NCBI RefSeq assembly: GCF_030145815.1 | Contig: NZ_JAIXHL010000020.1 | Location: 30,200-94,199 of the forward strand | Reading direction: 5' to 3' | DNA: 64,000 bases | Origin: Sphingomonas sp. | GTDB taxonomy: Bacteria; Pseudomonadota; Alphaproteobacteria; Sphingomonadales; Sphingomonadaceae | Part shown: one piece after another, positions 52,130 to 61,900 of the stretch | How the letters are laid out: the number at the start of each line of letters is the position of its first letter | Position numbering within the stretch: position 1 is the stretch's first letter | Position numbers and translations under genes: made by a program | Notes under the pieces: generated by a model | What the model saw: only the letters and a program-made list of their open reading frames with translations | What the model was told of the DNA's origin: nothing | The model's database searches: none

Positions 52130-53218
52130 GTGAGCAGCACCACGTTCCAGATCGAAGCCAACCCGGCTCCTGTCGAAGCGAACGAGCGGACGCGCCTCCT
52201 CGCCGATCCCGGTTTCGGCAAGCTCTTCACCGATCATATGGCGATGATCCGCTGGTCGGATACGCAGGGCTGGCACGATGCCAAGATCACCGCGCGCGGC
52301 CCGCTGATGCTCGATCCGGCGACCGCCGTGCTGCATTATGCGCAGGAGATTTTCGAGGGGCTCAAGGCCTATCGCCTCGCCGATGGCGGCACCGCGCTGT
52401 TCCGGCCTGAGGAGAATGCCCGCCGCTTCCGCGAATCCGCGCGGCGGCTGGCGATGCCGGAACTGCCCGATGAGTTGTTCATCGGTTCGCTCGAAGCCTT
52501 GGTCGCCGCCGACCGCGACTGGATCCCGAGCTTGGAGGGTGGGTCGCTCTATCTGCGCCCGTTCATGTTTGCGAGCGAGGTGTTTCTGGGCGTGAAGCCG
52601 GCCAGCGAATATCTCTACCTCGTCATCGCGTCGCCCGCCGGGGCCTATTTCAAGAGCGGGGCCAAGGCGGTTACGATCTGGGTGTCCGACGATTATACCC
52701 GCGCCGCCCCGGGCGGCACCGGCGCGGCCAAATGCGGTGGCAATTATGCCGCGAGCCTGGTCGCGCAGGCCGAAGCGATCAAGCAGGGTTGCGATCAGGT
52801 CGTGTTCCTCGACGCGGCCGAACGCCGCTGGGTCGAGGAACTGGGCGGCATGAACCTGTTCTTCGTGTTCGACGATGGCAGCATCGTCACCCCGCCGCTG
52901 GGCGGCACGATCCTGCCCGGCATCACGCGCGGGTCGATCCTGACGCTGGCGCGCGAGCAGGGAATTACGGTGCGCGAAGAACCCTATGCGATCGACCAGT
53001 GGGAAGCGGATGCCAAGAGCGGTCGCCTGGTCGAAACCTTCGCCTGCGGCACCGCGGCGGTGGTGACCCCGGTCGGACAGGTGAAGAGCAGCAAGGGCGG
53101 CTTCACCATCGGCAGTGGCGGGCCGGGACAGGTCACCGAAGCGCTCAAGGCGCGCCTGACCGCGATCCAGCGCGGCGAAGCACCCGACCCGCATGGCTGG
53201 GTGCATCGGTTCGCTTAA
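52130..53218 (+). CDS. ilvE: branched-chain amino-acid aminotransferase
   Basis: The class IV PLP aminotransferase interconverts Leu, Ile and Val with their 2-oxo acids. The product of about 362 residues has YAQEIFEGLKAYR, KCGGNYAASLVAQAEA with the PLP Lys region, VEELGGMNLFFVFDDG (Glu contact) and TPPLGGTILPGITRGSIL. The C-terminal EALKARLTAIQRGEAPDPHGWV is typical of the long bacterial subgroup. GTG at 52130 has GGGAGAG just upstream; an in-frame ATG at 52115 would add five residues. Confidence 0.93.
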   Translation: MSSTTFQIEANPAPVEANERTRLLADPGFGKLFTDHMAMIRWSDTQGWHDAKITARGPLMLDPATAVLHYAQEIFEGLKAYRLADGGTALFRPEENARRFRESARRLAMPELPDELFIGSLEALVAADRDWIPSLEGGSLYLRPFMFASEVFLGVKPASEYLYLVIASPAGAYFKSGAKAVTIWVSDDYTRAAPGGTGAAKCGGNYAASLVAQAEAIKQGCDQVVFLDAAERRWVEELGGMNLFFVFDDGSIVTPPLGGTILPGITRGSILTLAREQGITVREEPYAIDQWEADAKSGRLVETFACGTAAVVTPVGQVKSSKGGFTIGSGGPGQVTEALKARLTAIQRGEAPDPHGWVHRFA

Positions 53219-53272
53219 ACCCTCTTTTCACCGGCGGCGCGGCGCTTTAAGGGCTTCGCTTCCGCACGATGT

Positions 53273-53347
53273 TGGGGCGTAGCCAAGCGGTAAGGCAGCG
53301 GTTTTTGGTACCGCCATGCGCTGGTTCGAATCCAGCCGCCCCAGCCA
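53273..53347 (+). tRNA. tRNA-Gln (anticodon UUG)
   Basis: The 75-base sequence folds as a cloverleaf. The acceptor TGGGGCG (53273-53279) pairs with CGCCCCA (53337-53343), followed by discriminator G and encoded CCA. The D-arm includes AGCCAAGCGGTAAGGC, the anticodon stem is GCGGT/ACCGC with a TTTTGGT loop giving anticodon TTG, and the T-arm has the GGTTCGAATCC consensus. It lies between ilvE and the second TonB receptor. Confidence 0.96.
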
Positions 53348-53477
53348 TCGCAACTTCCTGATTTCAACGTGAACAGCGTTGAAGCGTTCCGATGGCGCCA
53401 GTCGTGGCGGCTCGGGGTCAGTTGCCTGATCCCCGCGGCCGCCACCGCACGGCGCATCCATCACGCCGTTCCCGGCC

Positions 53478-55973
53478 CTAGAAGCGAGCGCCCAGGCGCA
53501 ACCCGATCGTCCGCGGTGCGATCGGCACGATATACGGACGCTGATCGCAGGCGCCGCATTGCTGGAACCGGGTGATCTGACCGCGTTCGTCCCAGATATT
53601 CTGCGCGAACAGTTCGAAGGTGTAATCCGACAGCTCATAGCCGATCGCCAGATTGCCCGTGGCATACGGCGCAAGCCGTCCGAGCGCCGCCGCCTTGGCG
53701 ACGCGGATGTCGGACGATGCCGAACTCTGATAGGCGATCAGCCCCTGCAGATAGCCGCGTCCCGATCCCATCGGCACCGCATAGCGCGCCGTGCCGGCGA
53801 GCTTGACCCGCGGCGTGACCGGCAGTCGCGTCCCCTTTGGTGCCAGCACATCGGTGCCGGTGCCGCTACAGATCTGGGTCGCGCACAGATCCTGCCGCGT
53901 CTTGGCATCGGTGAAGGAACCCGACACCGTCAGGTTGAGCCCGCCAAAGGTGGCGTTGGCATCCATCTCAACGCCATAGATGCGCGCATCCGGCCCGTTC
54001 TGGATGATCGTGAAGCTGTTCGGGCCGAGGAACGAGAACTGGAATGCCTTCCACTCCTGCATATAGACCGCGCCGTTGAAGCGCAGGCCAGCGATCGGCG
54101 TCGTCTTCCAGCCGAGTTCGTAATTATAGAGTTTGTCGGCGTCATAGGGTGCCACGTCGCCACGCCGGTTGATGCCGCCGGGGCGGAAGCCGCTGGAGGC
54201 GGAGGCGTAGAAGAGCAGCGCGTCCGTCGGCTTCCACGTCATGTTGAAGCGGTAGGTAACGCCTTCGCCCTCGGTCTTCTTGGGAAGCAGGCGGCCGCTC
54301 GCGTAGGTGGCGAGATTGGTACACGGGCTGCCCGCGACCGCCGCCGGAAGCAGCGTGTTGGTGGGACTGCCGGCGAGATAGGCGTCGCGTAGCGTTTGCC
54401 CATTGGCGAGATAGCAGCCGGCCACGCCGGTGCGTGAGCTTCCCGCGGCGTTGAACGGCGACGCGGTGAAGGGACGCCCATCGCCCGGATCGACCCCGGG
54501 ATTGCGGCCAAAGCCGAAGAAGCCGATTAGCGAGTTGTCGTAAATGTATCCGCGCGCGCCCGCCGTGAAGGTCAGCGTCGGCGTCAGGTCGAAGCTCGCC
54601 TCACCGAACATCGCATAGTCCTTATCGACGCGATGCTGCTGGGTCAGCCACAGCGTGCCGGGCGACCCGTTGACCGAAACGGCGCTGCCAAGGCCGGGGA
54701 TCTGATAGTCCTGGTGGATCAGGTTGGACTGGCGCTGATAGAACAGGCCCGCGACGATGCGGAACCGATCCGTGGCGGGGGAGGCGACGCGCAGTTCCTG
54801 GCTGGTTTTCTTGAAGTGGTCGCTGCCGATCACGACCTGGCGCGGGTCGATCGTGTTGCCGGCATTGTCCAGATAATAGAAATAGCCGGCGAGCCCGCCG
54901 ACCGAGGCGTAGAGATTGTCGTAAGCCTCCGAATAATCGGTGTAATCGCTCGACGAGGCGGTCTTGCGGTCGAGATAGGCCCCGGCATAGGTCACGTCCC
55001 AGTTGCCGATCTTGCCCTCAATCGTCAGCGCACCCTGAATGAAGCGGTCGCGGCGATATTCGGGGTAGAAATGCTGCACCTGAAGGTCGCCGACGCGCGG
55101 GTCATAGGCATAGGTGCCGTTGCCGCGCATCTCCTGGTACAGCACGGTCGGCGTGACCGTCCAATCCTCATCGAGATCGACCTTCAGCGCGGCGCGCCCG
55201 CCCCAGGTGTCGGTATCGTTATAATTGTCCTCGACGAACGCGCTGTTGTTGACGGTGATGCCGCCGGGCGTGGGCAGGAAGCTGCGCGTGCCCGGCACAT
55301 TGTCGATATAGCCCGCGTCGCGCTGATAGAAGCCGACGACGCGCAGCGCCATATTCTCGGCGAGCGGCATATTGACCATGCCCTCGACCTTGCCGCCCTG
55401 ACCCCCATGCGCGACGGTGTTCACCTCGGCATCGATCCGGGCATCGAACCCGGCGGCATCGGGCTTATTGGTGATGATGCGGATCGTGCCCGCCTGGCTC
55501 GAAGCGCCATAAAGCGTGCCTTGCGGCCCGGCGAGACTTTCGATGCGCGCAATGTCGTAGATATGGACGTCCAGCGTGCCGCCGATCGTCGTCACCGGCT
55601 GCTCGTCGAGGTAGCTGCCAACCGATGGGAGCGACCCCGAATGGTTGCCGTCGCCACCCGATGCGACGCCGCGCATATAGACGGTGGTGACGCCCGGCTG
55701 CGACGTCTGGAACGCGACCGAGGGCAGCAGCTGGGTATATTCGTTGAAGTTCGAGATGTTCAGCTGATCGAGCTTGCGCGTACCGATCGCCTGGATGCTG
55801 ATCGGGACCGACTGGATATTCTCGTCGCGCTTCTGTGCGGTGACGACAATCTCGTCCTGATCGGGGGGCAGGTCTGGGGAACTGCCGTCCTGCGCCCGAG
55901 CGGCTGCAGGCAGGATCAGCGCCGTCGATGCAAGAAGCCCTGACAGCACGGCGCGACGCATTGAAATAACCAT
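53478..55973 (-). CDS. TonB-dependent outer-membrane receptor
   Basis: The 831-residue product has a signal peptide (MVISMRRAVLSGLLASTALI, cleaved near ARAQ), a TonB box (DEIVVTAQKRDE, about 40-51), a plug domain (about 50-170, with VYMRGVASGG and LAGPQGTLYGASSQAGTIRI) and a barrel ending RLGARF. The style is that of the large sphingomonad family often linked to uptake of plant- or polymer-derived compounds. The ligand is unknown. Its leader (55974 to about 56087) is about 110 bases. A GGGGG ribosome site lies five bases before the ATG. Confidence 0.92.
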   Translation of the reverse strand: MVISMRRAVLSGLLASTALILPAAARAQDGSSPDLPPDQDEIVVTAQKRDENIQSVPISIQAIGTRKLDQLNISNFNEYTQLLPSVAFQTSQPGVTTVYMRGVASGGDGNHSGSLPSVGSYLDEQPVTTIGGTLDVHIYDIARIESLAGPQGTLYGASSQAGTIRIITNKPDAAGFDARIDAEVNTVAHGGQGGKVEGMVNMPLAENMALRVVGFYQRDAGYIDNVPGTRSFLPTPGGITVNNSAFVEDNYNDTDTWGGRAALKVDLDEDWTVTPTVLYQEMRGNGTYAYDPRVGDLQVQHFYPEYRRDRFIQGALTIEGKIGNWDVTYAGAYLDRKTASSSDYTDYSEAYDNLYASVGGLAGYFYYLDNAGNTIDPRQVVIGSDHFKKTSQELRVASPATDRFRIVAGLFYQRQSNLIHQDYQIPGLGSAVSVNGSPGTLWLTQQHRVDKDYAMFGEASFDLTPTLTFTAGARGYIYDNSLIGFFGFGRNPGVDPGDGRPFTASPFNAAGSSRTGVAGCYLANGQTLRDAYLAGSPTNTLLPAAVAGSPCTNLATYASGRLLPKKTEGEGVTYRFNMTWKPTDALLFYASASSGFRPGGINRRGDVAPYDADKLYNYELGWKTTPIAGLRFNGAVYMQEWKAFQFSFLGPNSFTIIQNGPDARIYGVEMDANATFGGLNLTVSGSFTDAKTRQDLCATQICSGTGTDVLAPKGTRLPVTPRVKLAGTARYAVPMGSGRGYLQGLIAYQSSASSDIRVAKAAALGRLAPYATGNLAIGYELSDYTFELFAQNIWDERGQITRFQQCGACDQRPYIVPIAPRTIGLRLGARF

Positions 55974-56087
55974 TTCAGCCCCCTGATTATCACTTTGTCA
56001 CGTCAGACTGTGGTGCGGCGCAACAAAGGTCAATTACCCCGCGATAGTGTCCGTATAATCTTCGGTGACAGTGACGTTTCTGCAACG

Positions 56088-57668
56088 TTACGAATTTGCG
56101 GGGGCGTCCGGGTAGCGGTCGATGAGGTCGCCAAGCGCTGCGTCGAGCGGGGCAAGGTGCCGGGCGAACGGCCACCATGCGCGGTCGCCGCCGGTAAAGA
56201 TCGGCTGGCGCACTTGCTCGGAGCTGGCGGTGCGCACCGCGCGTTCGGTCTCATGAAAGGCGAGGCAGGCAGGCTCGAACCCGACGCCGCAGGCATCGAG
56301 CAACCGGCGCACTTGCGCTTCTGTATCGTCGACCAGCGCCTCATGGATCACGCGGTGGACGCGACCGGGCTGAACGCGGTCGAGATGGGTCATCAACCGC
56401 ACATAGTCGCGATAATAGCGGCCCATATCGTCGAGCGCGTAGCTGAACGCCTGACCCCGCGCGAAATGTTGCTTGAAGTTGGAGAAGCAACAGGCGCGGG
56501 GTTCGCGGCGCGCATCGATGATCACGGCATTGGGCAGGATCAGGCGGATCAGCACGACATGCGCCCAGTTGTTGGGCAGCTTGTCGATGAAGCGCGGTCG
56601 GTCGGTGCGGCGCTGGACGGCGGTGCGTCGGAGATACTCCGCACCCAGTTCGCCGGCGCGTTCGGCAGTCAGCGCGGCGAGACCGTGCGGATAATCGGGA
56701 ATGCGCCGCGCCAGCGCGGGCAGGTCGGGCAATTCGGTTGTGCCCTCGATCGCGCTGTGGCTGGCCAGGATCTGTTCGATCAGGGTCGATCCCGCGCGCG
56801 GCATGCCCAGGATGAAGATCGGATCGTGCGCATCGGACCCCCAGCCTGCGCGGTCCGCGAAAAAGTCCGGGGTGGCGAGCGCGATGCAATCGTCGACGAA
56901 CCGATCGGTTTCGTCGGCGTCATAGACCAGCTGCGTCCGGCGCAGCGCATTGCCCGCCGCATAATGGCCGAAGGCGCGATCCGCCTCGCCGCGATCCTCG
57001 CATGCCTTGCCCAGTGCGAAATCGAGATGAAACCGGTCTTCGTCGCCGAGGTCGGGCGCGGCGCGGGCGGCCTCCATCGCGGCGACTTCGGCGTCGTCGA
57101 ACCCCACCGTTTTCAGGTTCGCAAGGCTCCACCACGCTTCCCCCAGTTCAGGCCGCAGCGTGATTGCGCGGCGATAGGCGGCGATGCCGTCCGCCTGCCG
57201 CCCGACCGTCTTGAGCATATGGCCATAGCTCATCCACAATTTGGGCTGCTCGGGCGCTTCCGCCAACACTCGCTCGTACAGCGTGATCGCCTCCTCGAAC
57301 GCGCCAAGGCGTCCAAGCGCGGCGGCCTTCAGATTAGCATGCCCGGGATGATCGGGCTCGGCATCGATCAGCGCGTCGAGTTCGGCCAGCGCCTCATCCG
57401 CGCGGTTCTGGCGATAGAGCACCAAGGCAAGATTGGCGCGCGCGGCGGTGAAGCCTGGCGCCAGCTCGACGGCGCGGCGCAGCAGGTTCTCGGCATCCTT
57501 CAGCCGCCCGATCCGGCCGGCCAATTCGGCGAGCATGCGGATCGCGCGCGCATCGAACGGGTCGCGCTTGAGATAGGCTTTCAACCCGCGCTCCGCCTCC
57601 GACAGGCGGTTGTCGTGCAGCGCCAGCGCCGCGTCCATGAGTTCGGGTGAAAAGCGCATCGCGGTCAT
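56088..57668 (-). CDS. TPR-repeat sulfotransferase-like protein
   Basis: The 526-residue product begins with tetratricopeptide repeats (about 1-240, for example LAELAGRIGRLKDAENLLRR and LWMSYGHMLKTVGRQADGIA). The C-terminal half is a sulfotransferase domain with the PAPS phosphate loop FILGMPRAGSTLIEQILASH (about 275-294) and the 3'-phosphate region FIDKLPNNWAHVVLI/ARREPRACC. TPR-sulfotransferases are cytoplasmic enzymes in alphaproteobacteria, with unknown acceptors. A start three codons later is possible. It is divergent from the permease gene. Confidence 0.88.
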   Translation of the reverse strand: MTAMRFSPELMDAALALHDNRLSEAERGLKAYLKRDPFDARAIRMLAELAGRIGRLKDAENLLRRAVELAPGFTAARANLALVLYRQNRADEALAELDALIDAEPDHPGHANLKAAALGRLGAFEEAITLYERVLAEAPEQPKLWMSYGHMLKTVGRQADGIAAYRRAITLRPELGEAWWSLANLKTVGFDDAEVAAMEAARAAPDLGDEDRFHLDFALGKACEDRGEADRAFGHYAAGNALRRTQLVYDADETDRFVDDCIALATPDFFADRAGWGSDAHDPIFILGMPRAGSTLIEQILASHSAIEGTTELPDLPALARRIPDYPHGLAALTAERAGELGAEYLRRTAVQRRTDRPRFIDKLPNNWAHVVLIRLILPNAVIIDARREPRACCFSNFKQHFARGQAFSYALDDMGRYYRDYVRLMTHLDRVQPGRVHRVIHEALVDDTEAQVRRLLDACGVGFEPACLAFHETERAVRTASSEQVRQPIFTGGDRAWWPFARHLAPLDAALGDLIDRYPDAPANS

Positions 57669-57759
57669 CGCATATGAAGACCATGCGGCGGTGCAGCGAT
57701 CAAGCACCGTCCGCATTTTTCGTGCTGGACGAACGCCGCCGTGCTCGCGACAAAGCAGC

Positions 57760-59052
57760 ATGGCCGATGCGATCCCGCCCATGCCACGTCGCGCGCTCGG
57801 CTTCTGGCCGACGCTGGCGCTGGTCGTGGGGAACATGATCGGATCGGGCATCTATCTGTTGCCCGCCACACTCGCGCCGCTGGGGAGCAACGCGCTGATC
57901 GGCTGGGGCGCGACGATTGCCGGGGCCATGACACTGGCGTTTGTGTTCGCCCGGCTCGCGGCGAAGCTGCCCTGCGCTGGCGGCCCCTATGCCTTTGCCG
58001 ATGCGGCGTTCGGGCCGGTCGTTGGCTTCGCGGTCGCGTGGAGCTATTGGATCCTGATCTGGGCCGGCAATGGCGCGCTGGCGATCGCCGTGGTGAGTGC
58101 GCTCAGCGTGCCGTTTCCAGCCATTGCGAGCGGGGCTCCGGCGTTCGCCACCGCGTTGCTGCTGATCTGGGCGCTGGTCGCGGTCAACATGCGCGGCGTG
58201 GTGCTGGCGGGGCGGATTCAGCTGGTGACGACGCTGGTGAAGCTGGTCCCGCTGGTCATGGTGATCCTGCTCGCACTGTGGCTGCTGATCGCCGATGGGA
58301 CGGGGACAATCGTCGCCAATCCACCGGTGCCGCTCAGCGCGGGGGCGATTTCGGCCGCAGTGGCGCTGACCTTCTGGGGGTTTCTCGGCGTTGAATCGGC
58401 CACGGTTCCCGCCGATCGGGTCAACGACGCGGCGCGGATCGTGCCGCGCGTCACGTTGATCGGTACCGCGCTTACCGGGCTGGTGTATCTGCTTGTCGCC
58501 GGCGCGATCGGCCTGATGATGCCGGCGGCACTCACCGCCGCGTCGCCAGCGCCGCTCGCCGCATTTCTCGGCCGCGCCTGGGGCAATGGCGCGCTGGAGA
58601 TCGCCGCGATCTTCGCCGCGATCAGTGCGCTGGGTGCGCTCAACGGCTTCATTTTGCTGCAGGGTGAGGTGCCCCGGGCGATGGCGCGCGGCGGCGTCTT
58701 CCCTGCCTGGTTCGGCCAGGACAGCAGCCGTGGCACGCCGACCCGCGCGCATTGGGTGTCGGGCGCGCTGGTCACGATCGTGATGGCGCTCAACTACACC
58801 GGAAGCACCGGCACGCTGTTCGCCGACATCGCGACGATCAGCCTGGCGGCGGGCATGCTCGCCTATTTCGTGAGCGCGCTGGCCGCGCTGAAGCTACTTG
58901 CAGGCGACCGCACGGCGGTGCTGGCGGCGATCGTCTCGGCGCTGTTCGTGCTGTGGATGATCTATGGCCTCGGCCTGCGCGCGAACCTCTGGGGTCTTGG
59001 CCTGCTCGCGCTCGGCCTACCCGTCTATCTCTGGGTGCGACGGAGCCGCTAA
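57760..59052 (+). CDS. APC-superfamily amino-acid permease or antiporter
   Basis: The 430-residue product has about 12 helices. TM1 has the broken-helix motif LALVVGNMIGSGIYLLPATL (GSGIY substrate site), and TM6 is LTFWGFLGVESATVPADRVN. The overall pattern resembles AdiC/CadB-type basic-amino-acid antiporters. Substrate unproven. An ATG seven codons later (57781) is a possible start. It overlaps the converging oxidoreductase gene by four bases. Confidence 0.88.
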   Translation: MADAIPPMPRRALGFWPTLALVVGNMIGSGIYLLPATLAPLGSNALIGWGATIAGAMTLAFVFARLAAKLPCAGGPYAFADAAFGPVVGFAVAWSYWILIWAGNGALAIAVVSALSVPFPAIASGAPAFATALLLIWALVAVNMRGVVLAGRIQLVTTLVKLVPLVMVILLALWLLIADGTGTIVANPPVPLSAGAISAAVALTFWGFLGVESATVPADRVNDAARIVPRVTLIGTALTGLVYLLVAGAIGLMMPAALTAASPAPLAAFLGRAWGNGALEIAAIFAAISALGALNGFILLQGEVPRAMARGGVFPAWFGQDSSRGTPTRAHWVSGALVTIVMALNYTGSTGTLFADIATISLAAGMLAYFVSALAALKLLAGDRTAVLAAIVSALFVLWMIYGLGLRANLWGLGLLALGLPVYLWVRRSR

Positions 59053-60656
59053 ACCGGCAGCAACCGCCGCACGAACGATCGGTCGCGCAGGATCTCGTGT
59101 GCCGCATTGTGCCCCGGAGCGCCGGTGACGCCGCCGCCTGGGTGGGTGCCCGCGCCGCACATATACAGCCCCTTGATCGGCCCGCGATAATCGCCATGCC
59201 CCAACATCGGCCGCGACGCCCAGAGCTGGTCGAGCGACATGTGCCCATGCATGATATCGCCGCCGATCAGCCCGAACTTCGCCTCAAGATCGGCGGGCGA
59301 GTGGATCTGGACGCCCAGGATCGACTTGCGGAAATTGGGTGCGTGTTTCGTCACCGTGTCGATGATGACGTCGGCCGCCGCATCGCGCGCATCGTCCCAG
59401 CTACGCCCGTCGGGCAGCACCGGCGCGAATTGCTGGCAGAAGAGTGAGGCAATGTGCATCCCCGGCGGGGCGAGGCTGTCATCGACGCTGGTCGGCAGCT
59501 TCATCTCGACGATCGGTTCGTCCGACCAACCCTTGGCCTTCGCGTCGGTGAATGCCTTGTCCATATAGTCGAGCGTCGGCGAGATGATGATGCCCGCCGT
59601 GTGATGCTCAGCCTTCTCCTTGCCCGGCAGCACGGTGAAATCGGGCAGTTCGCTCAGCGCGACATTCATCCGGAACGTACCCGATCCGGTCTTGTACCCG
59701 TCCATCCGCCGCGCGAACTGAGCGGGCAGGTCGCTGCGATCGACGAGCTGGCGGTAGAGCAGGGCCGGGCCGGCGTTCGATGCGACGATGGGCGCTGCAA
59801 TCTCTTCGCCGCTTTCCAGCCGTACCCCCGCGACCTTGCCGCCATCGACCAGCAGCTTCGCGACCGGCGCCTCAACGCTGATCTCAACCCCGGCTTCCTC
59901 GGCAGCTTCGGCCATATAGCGCGTGATTGCGCCCATCCCGCCGACGCTGTGACCCCACATGCCCTTCTTGCCGTTGATCTCACCAAACACATGGTGGAGC
60001 AGGACATAGGCCGATCCGGGCGTATCGGGGCTGGCATAGTTACCGACCACTGCGTCGAAGCCGAACGCGGCCTGGATATACGGGTTCTCGTACCAGCGGG
60101 TCAGGAAATCGCGCGCGGACTTGACGAACAGGTCCATCACGTCGCGCTGCGCATCGACGTCCATGCCCGCGAGACGCTTGCCCTGCGCGGCGGCGGCGAG
60201 CAGCGCGCGCAGCCCGCCCCCGGCATTGGGCGGGGTCATGAGCGACAGGTCGCGCAGCACTTCGGCAACCCGCTCCAGCGCTTCCTCATAGTGCGGGAAG
60301 ATCTCGGCATCCTTCTGCGAAAAGCGCGCAAACTCGGCCTGGGTCCGCGCGGTGCCGCCGCCCAGTTTCAGATAGCCGCCCTCATGCGGGAAGAAGTTGC
60401 TGATCGTCCGCTCGATAATCCGCCAGCCGCGTTCGTGCAGGCGCATGTCCTTGATCACCTTGGGCCGCAACAGGCTGACGGTGTAGCTCGCGGTCGAGTT
60501 GCGGAAGCCGGGGTGAAACTCCTCGGTCACCGCCGCGCCGCCGACGATGTGGCGCCGCTCCAGCACGCGCACCTTGAGCCCCGCGCGGGCCAGGTAGAAG
60601 GCGCAGACCAGCCCGTTGTGCCCGCCGCCGATGACGATCGCGTCGTATCGCTTCAT
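59049..60656 (-). CDS. FAD-dependent oxidoreductase of the CrtI/phytoene-desaturase-like type
   Basis: The 535-residue product begins with the dinucleotide-binding fold DAIVIGGGHNGLVCAFYLARAG (about 5-26) and a short FAD motif EERRH-like (RVLERRHIVGGAAVTEEFHP). The C-terminal block GLYMCGAGTHPGGGVTGAPG (about 500-519) closes the FAD site. This matches the pyridine-nucleotide/phytoene-desaturase-like family (PYROXD2 group). It lies 12 bases downstream of the Rieske oxygenase gene on the same strand, so both are likely in one operon. Carotenoid synthesis is unlikely, as no crt genes are present. Confidence 0.88.
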   Translation of the reverse strand: MKRYDAIVIGGGHNGLVCAFYLARAGLKVRVLERRHIVGGAAVTEEFHPGFRNSTASYTVSLLRPKVIKDMRLHERGWRIIERTISNFFPHEGGYLKLGGGTARTQAEFARFSQKDAEIFPHYEEALERVAEVLRDLSLMTPPNAGGGLRALLAAAAQGKRLAGMDVDAQRDVMDLFVKSARDFLTRWYENPYIQAAFGFDAVVGNYASPDTPGSAYVLLHHVFGEINGKKGMWGHSVGGMGAITRYMAEAAEEAGVEISVEAPVAKLLVDGGKVAGVRLESGEEIAAPIVASNAGPALLYRQLVDRSDLPAQFARRMDGYKTGSGTFRMNVALSELPDFTVLPGKEKAEHHTAGIIISPTLDYMDKAFTDAKAKGWSDEPIVEMKLPTSVDDSLAPPGMHIASLFCQQFAPVLPDGRSWDDARDAAADVIIDTVTKHAPNFRKSILGVQIHSPADLEAKFGLIGGDIMHGHMSLDQLWASRPMLGHGDYRGPIKGLYMCGAGTHPGGGVTGAPGHNAAHEILRDRSFVRRLLPV

Positions 60657-60668
60657 GGCTTCCCCCGA

Positions 60669-61850
60669 TCAGACACTGTGCGGACGGCGCGACCAGCCGG
60701 GCGCGGGGGCACGCTGCAGCCGCGCCTCCGGAATGATCGCGCGGACCTTGGCCGCAAAGCTGCGCAGGCACACTTCGCTCGCGCCGATCGGCCCGGCGGT
60801 GTAGCTCTGCGATGCCATGCCCTGCTGCACGCGTTCGATCAGCCAGGTGTCCTCGGCATTGACCACGCGGTTGATCCGCCAATTGGCGTAGCGGGTCAGC
60901 TTCATCTCCCGCCGATCATCGGGCAGCGCAAACGCCATCTCGCGCAGCACGCAACTGGTCGGTGAGACCGGCAGCCACTGCATGAAGTCGATCTGGTCGG
61001 CATAGATGTCGAACGCCATGTTCGGCCACAATTTGTAATAGAGCCACAGCCGCTGGTTCGCCTCGGGCAGGTGATCGACGCGGGGGAGGTGGCGCTGGTA
61101 AAAGGCTTCCCACGGGTTGTCCGAAACGCGGTCGACCAGCTGGCCCGACATCTTGTCGATCCACCCCGCCGCTTCTATCGCATAGGATTTGCCGAACAAT
61201 CGCGTCAGCCCGTCATGCGCGACCGGGATGTGCAGATTGTCCGAATAGTTGTCCCCGACATTCTTCCAGTTGACCGCGCGGTCGCGGATCCGGACGTCGC
61301 TGATCCGGCGCATTTCCTCGAAGCGATAGGGTGCGACCTCATGGTCAAAGGGCGCCATCATCTGCGCGGGCGAGGGGCCGCCATCATCCTCTAGCCGCAC
61401 GAATACGAAGCCGCGCCAGGTGGCGAGATCGACCGGAACCAGGCCGCTCGCGTCGATATCCAGCGCCGGATAGTCGCTGCGCATCGGTACGCCCGACAGC
61501 CGCCCGTCCAGTTCATAGGCCCAGGCATGATAGGGGCAGACCAGCTTCTTCGTGCAGCCCGCATCGCCCTCGACGATCCGCATCGCGCGGTGGCGACAGA
61601 CATTGTGAAAGGCGCGGATCGCCCCGTCGCGCCCGCGCACCACGACGACATTCTCCCCCAGATAGGAAAGCGTCCGCCAGTCGCCCGGCCCGGCAACGTC
61701 GCTCTCATGGCAGACGATCTGCCACGACGGCCGCAGGATGCGCGCCGTCTCGACCTCAAGAAACTCGGGATCGGTATAGATCCAGCCGGGCAGCGACCAG
61801 TCGGCGTCCGGATCATGGGCTGGGTCTGGACTGGGGGCAGAGTTGGCCAT
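60669..61850 (-). CDS. Rieske-type ring-hydroxylating oxygenase, alpha subunit
   Basis: The 393-residue product has the Rieske [2Fe-2S] ligands Cys85, His87 (CRHRAM), Cys105 and His108 (CPYHAW). The mononuclear-iron site region is GDNYSDNLHIPVAHDGL with His207 and His212. The catalytic domain fills the rest. Such oxygenases act on aromatic rings or on methylated amines. No ferredoxin or reductase is adjacent, so electrons must come from elsewhere. The start lies 22 bases from a perfect palindrome shared with the divergent TetR gene. Confidence 0.92.
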   Translation of the reverse strand: MANSAPSPDPAHDPDADWSLPGWIYTDPEFLEVETARILRPSWQIVCHESDVAGPGDWRTLSYLGENVVVVRGRDGAIRAFHNVCRHRAMRIVEGDAGCTKKLVCPYHAWAYELDGRLSGVPMRSDYPALDIDASGLVPVDLATWRGFVFVRLEDDGGPSPAQMMAPFDHEVAPYRFEEMRRISDVRIRDRAVNWKNVGDNYSDNLHIPVAHDGLTRLFGKSYAIEAAGWIDKMSGQLVDRVSDNPWEAFYQRHLPRVDHLPEANQRLWLYYKLWPNMAFDIYADQIDFMQWLPVSPTSCVLREMAFALPDDRREMKLTRYANWRINRVVNAEDTWLIERVQQGMASQSYTAGPIGASEVCLRSFAAKVRAIIPEARLQRAPAPGWSRRPHSV

Positions 61851-61872
61851 GATCGGCTCCGCGATTTGCTTG

Positions 61873-61888
61873 TTATACGATCGTATAA
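61873..61888. promoter_or_regulatory. TetR-family operator (16-bp perfect palindrome)
   Basis: TTATACGATCGTATAA is a perfect 16-base palindrome placed between the divergent oxygenase gene (start 61850) and regulator gene (start 61901). It contains promoter-like TATA segments on both strands. This is the expected binding site of the adjacent TetR protein. Confidence 0.8.
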
Positions 61889-61900
61889 TAAGATCGCGCG

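Noticed and set aside
51578..53206. A 542-codon minus-strand frame covering both MarR and the ilvE region
   Set aside because: Only the last 160-166 codons have MarR features; the rest is antisense to ilvE.
59049..60656. Carotenoid biosynthesis phytoene desaturase (crtI)
   Set aside because: The fold matches the superfamily, but no other crt genes are nearby and the genomic partner is a Rieske oxygenase.
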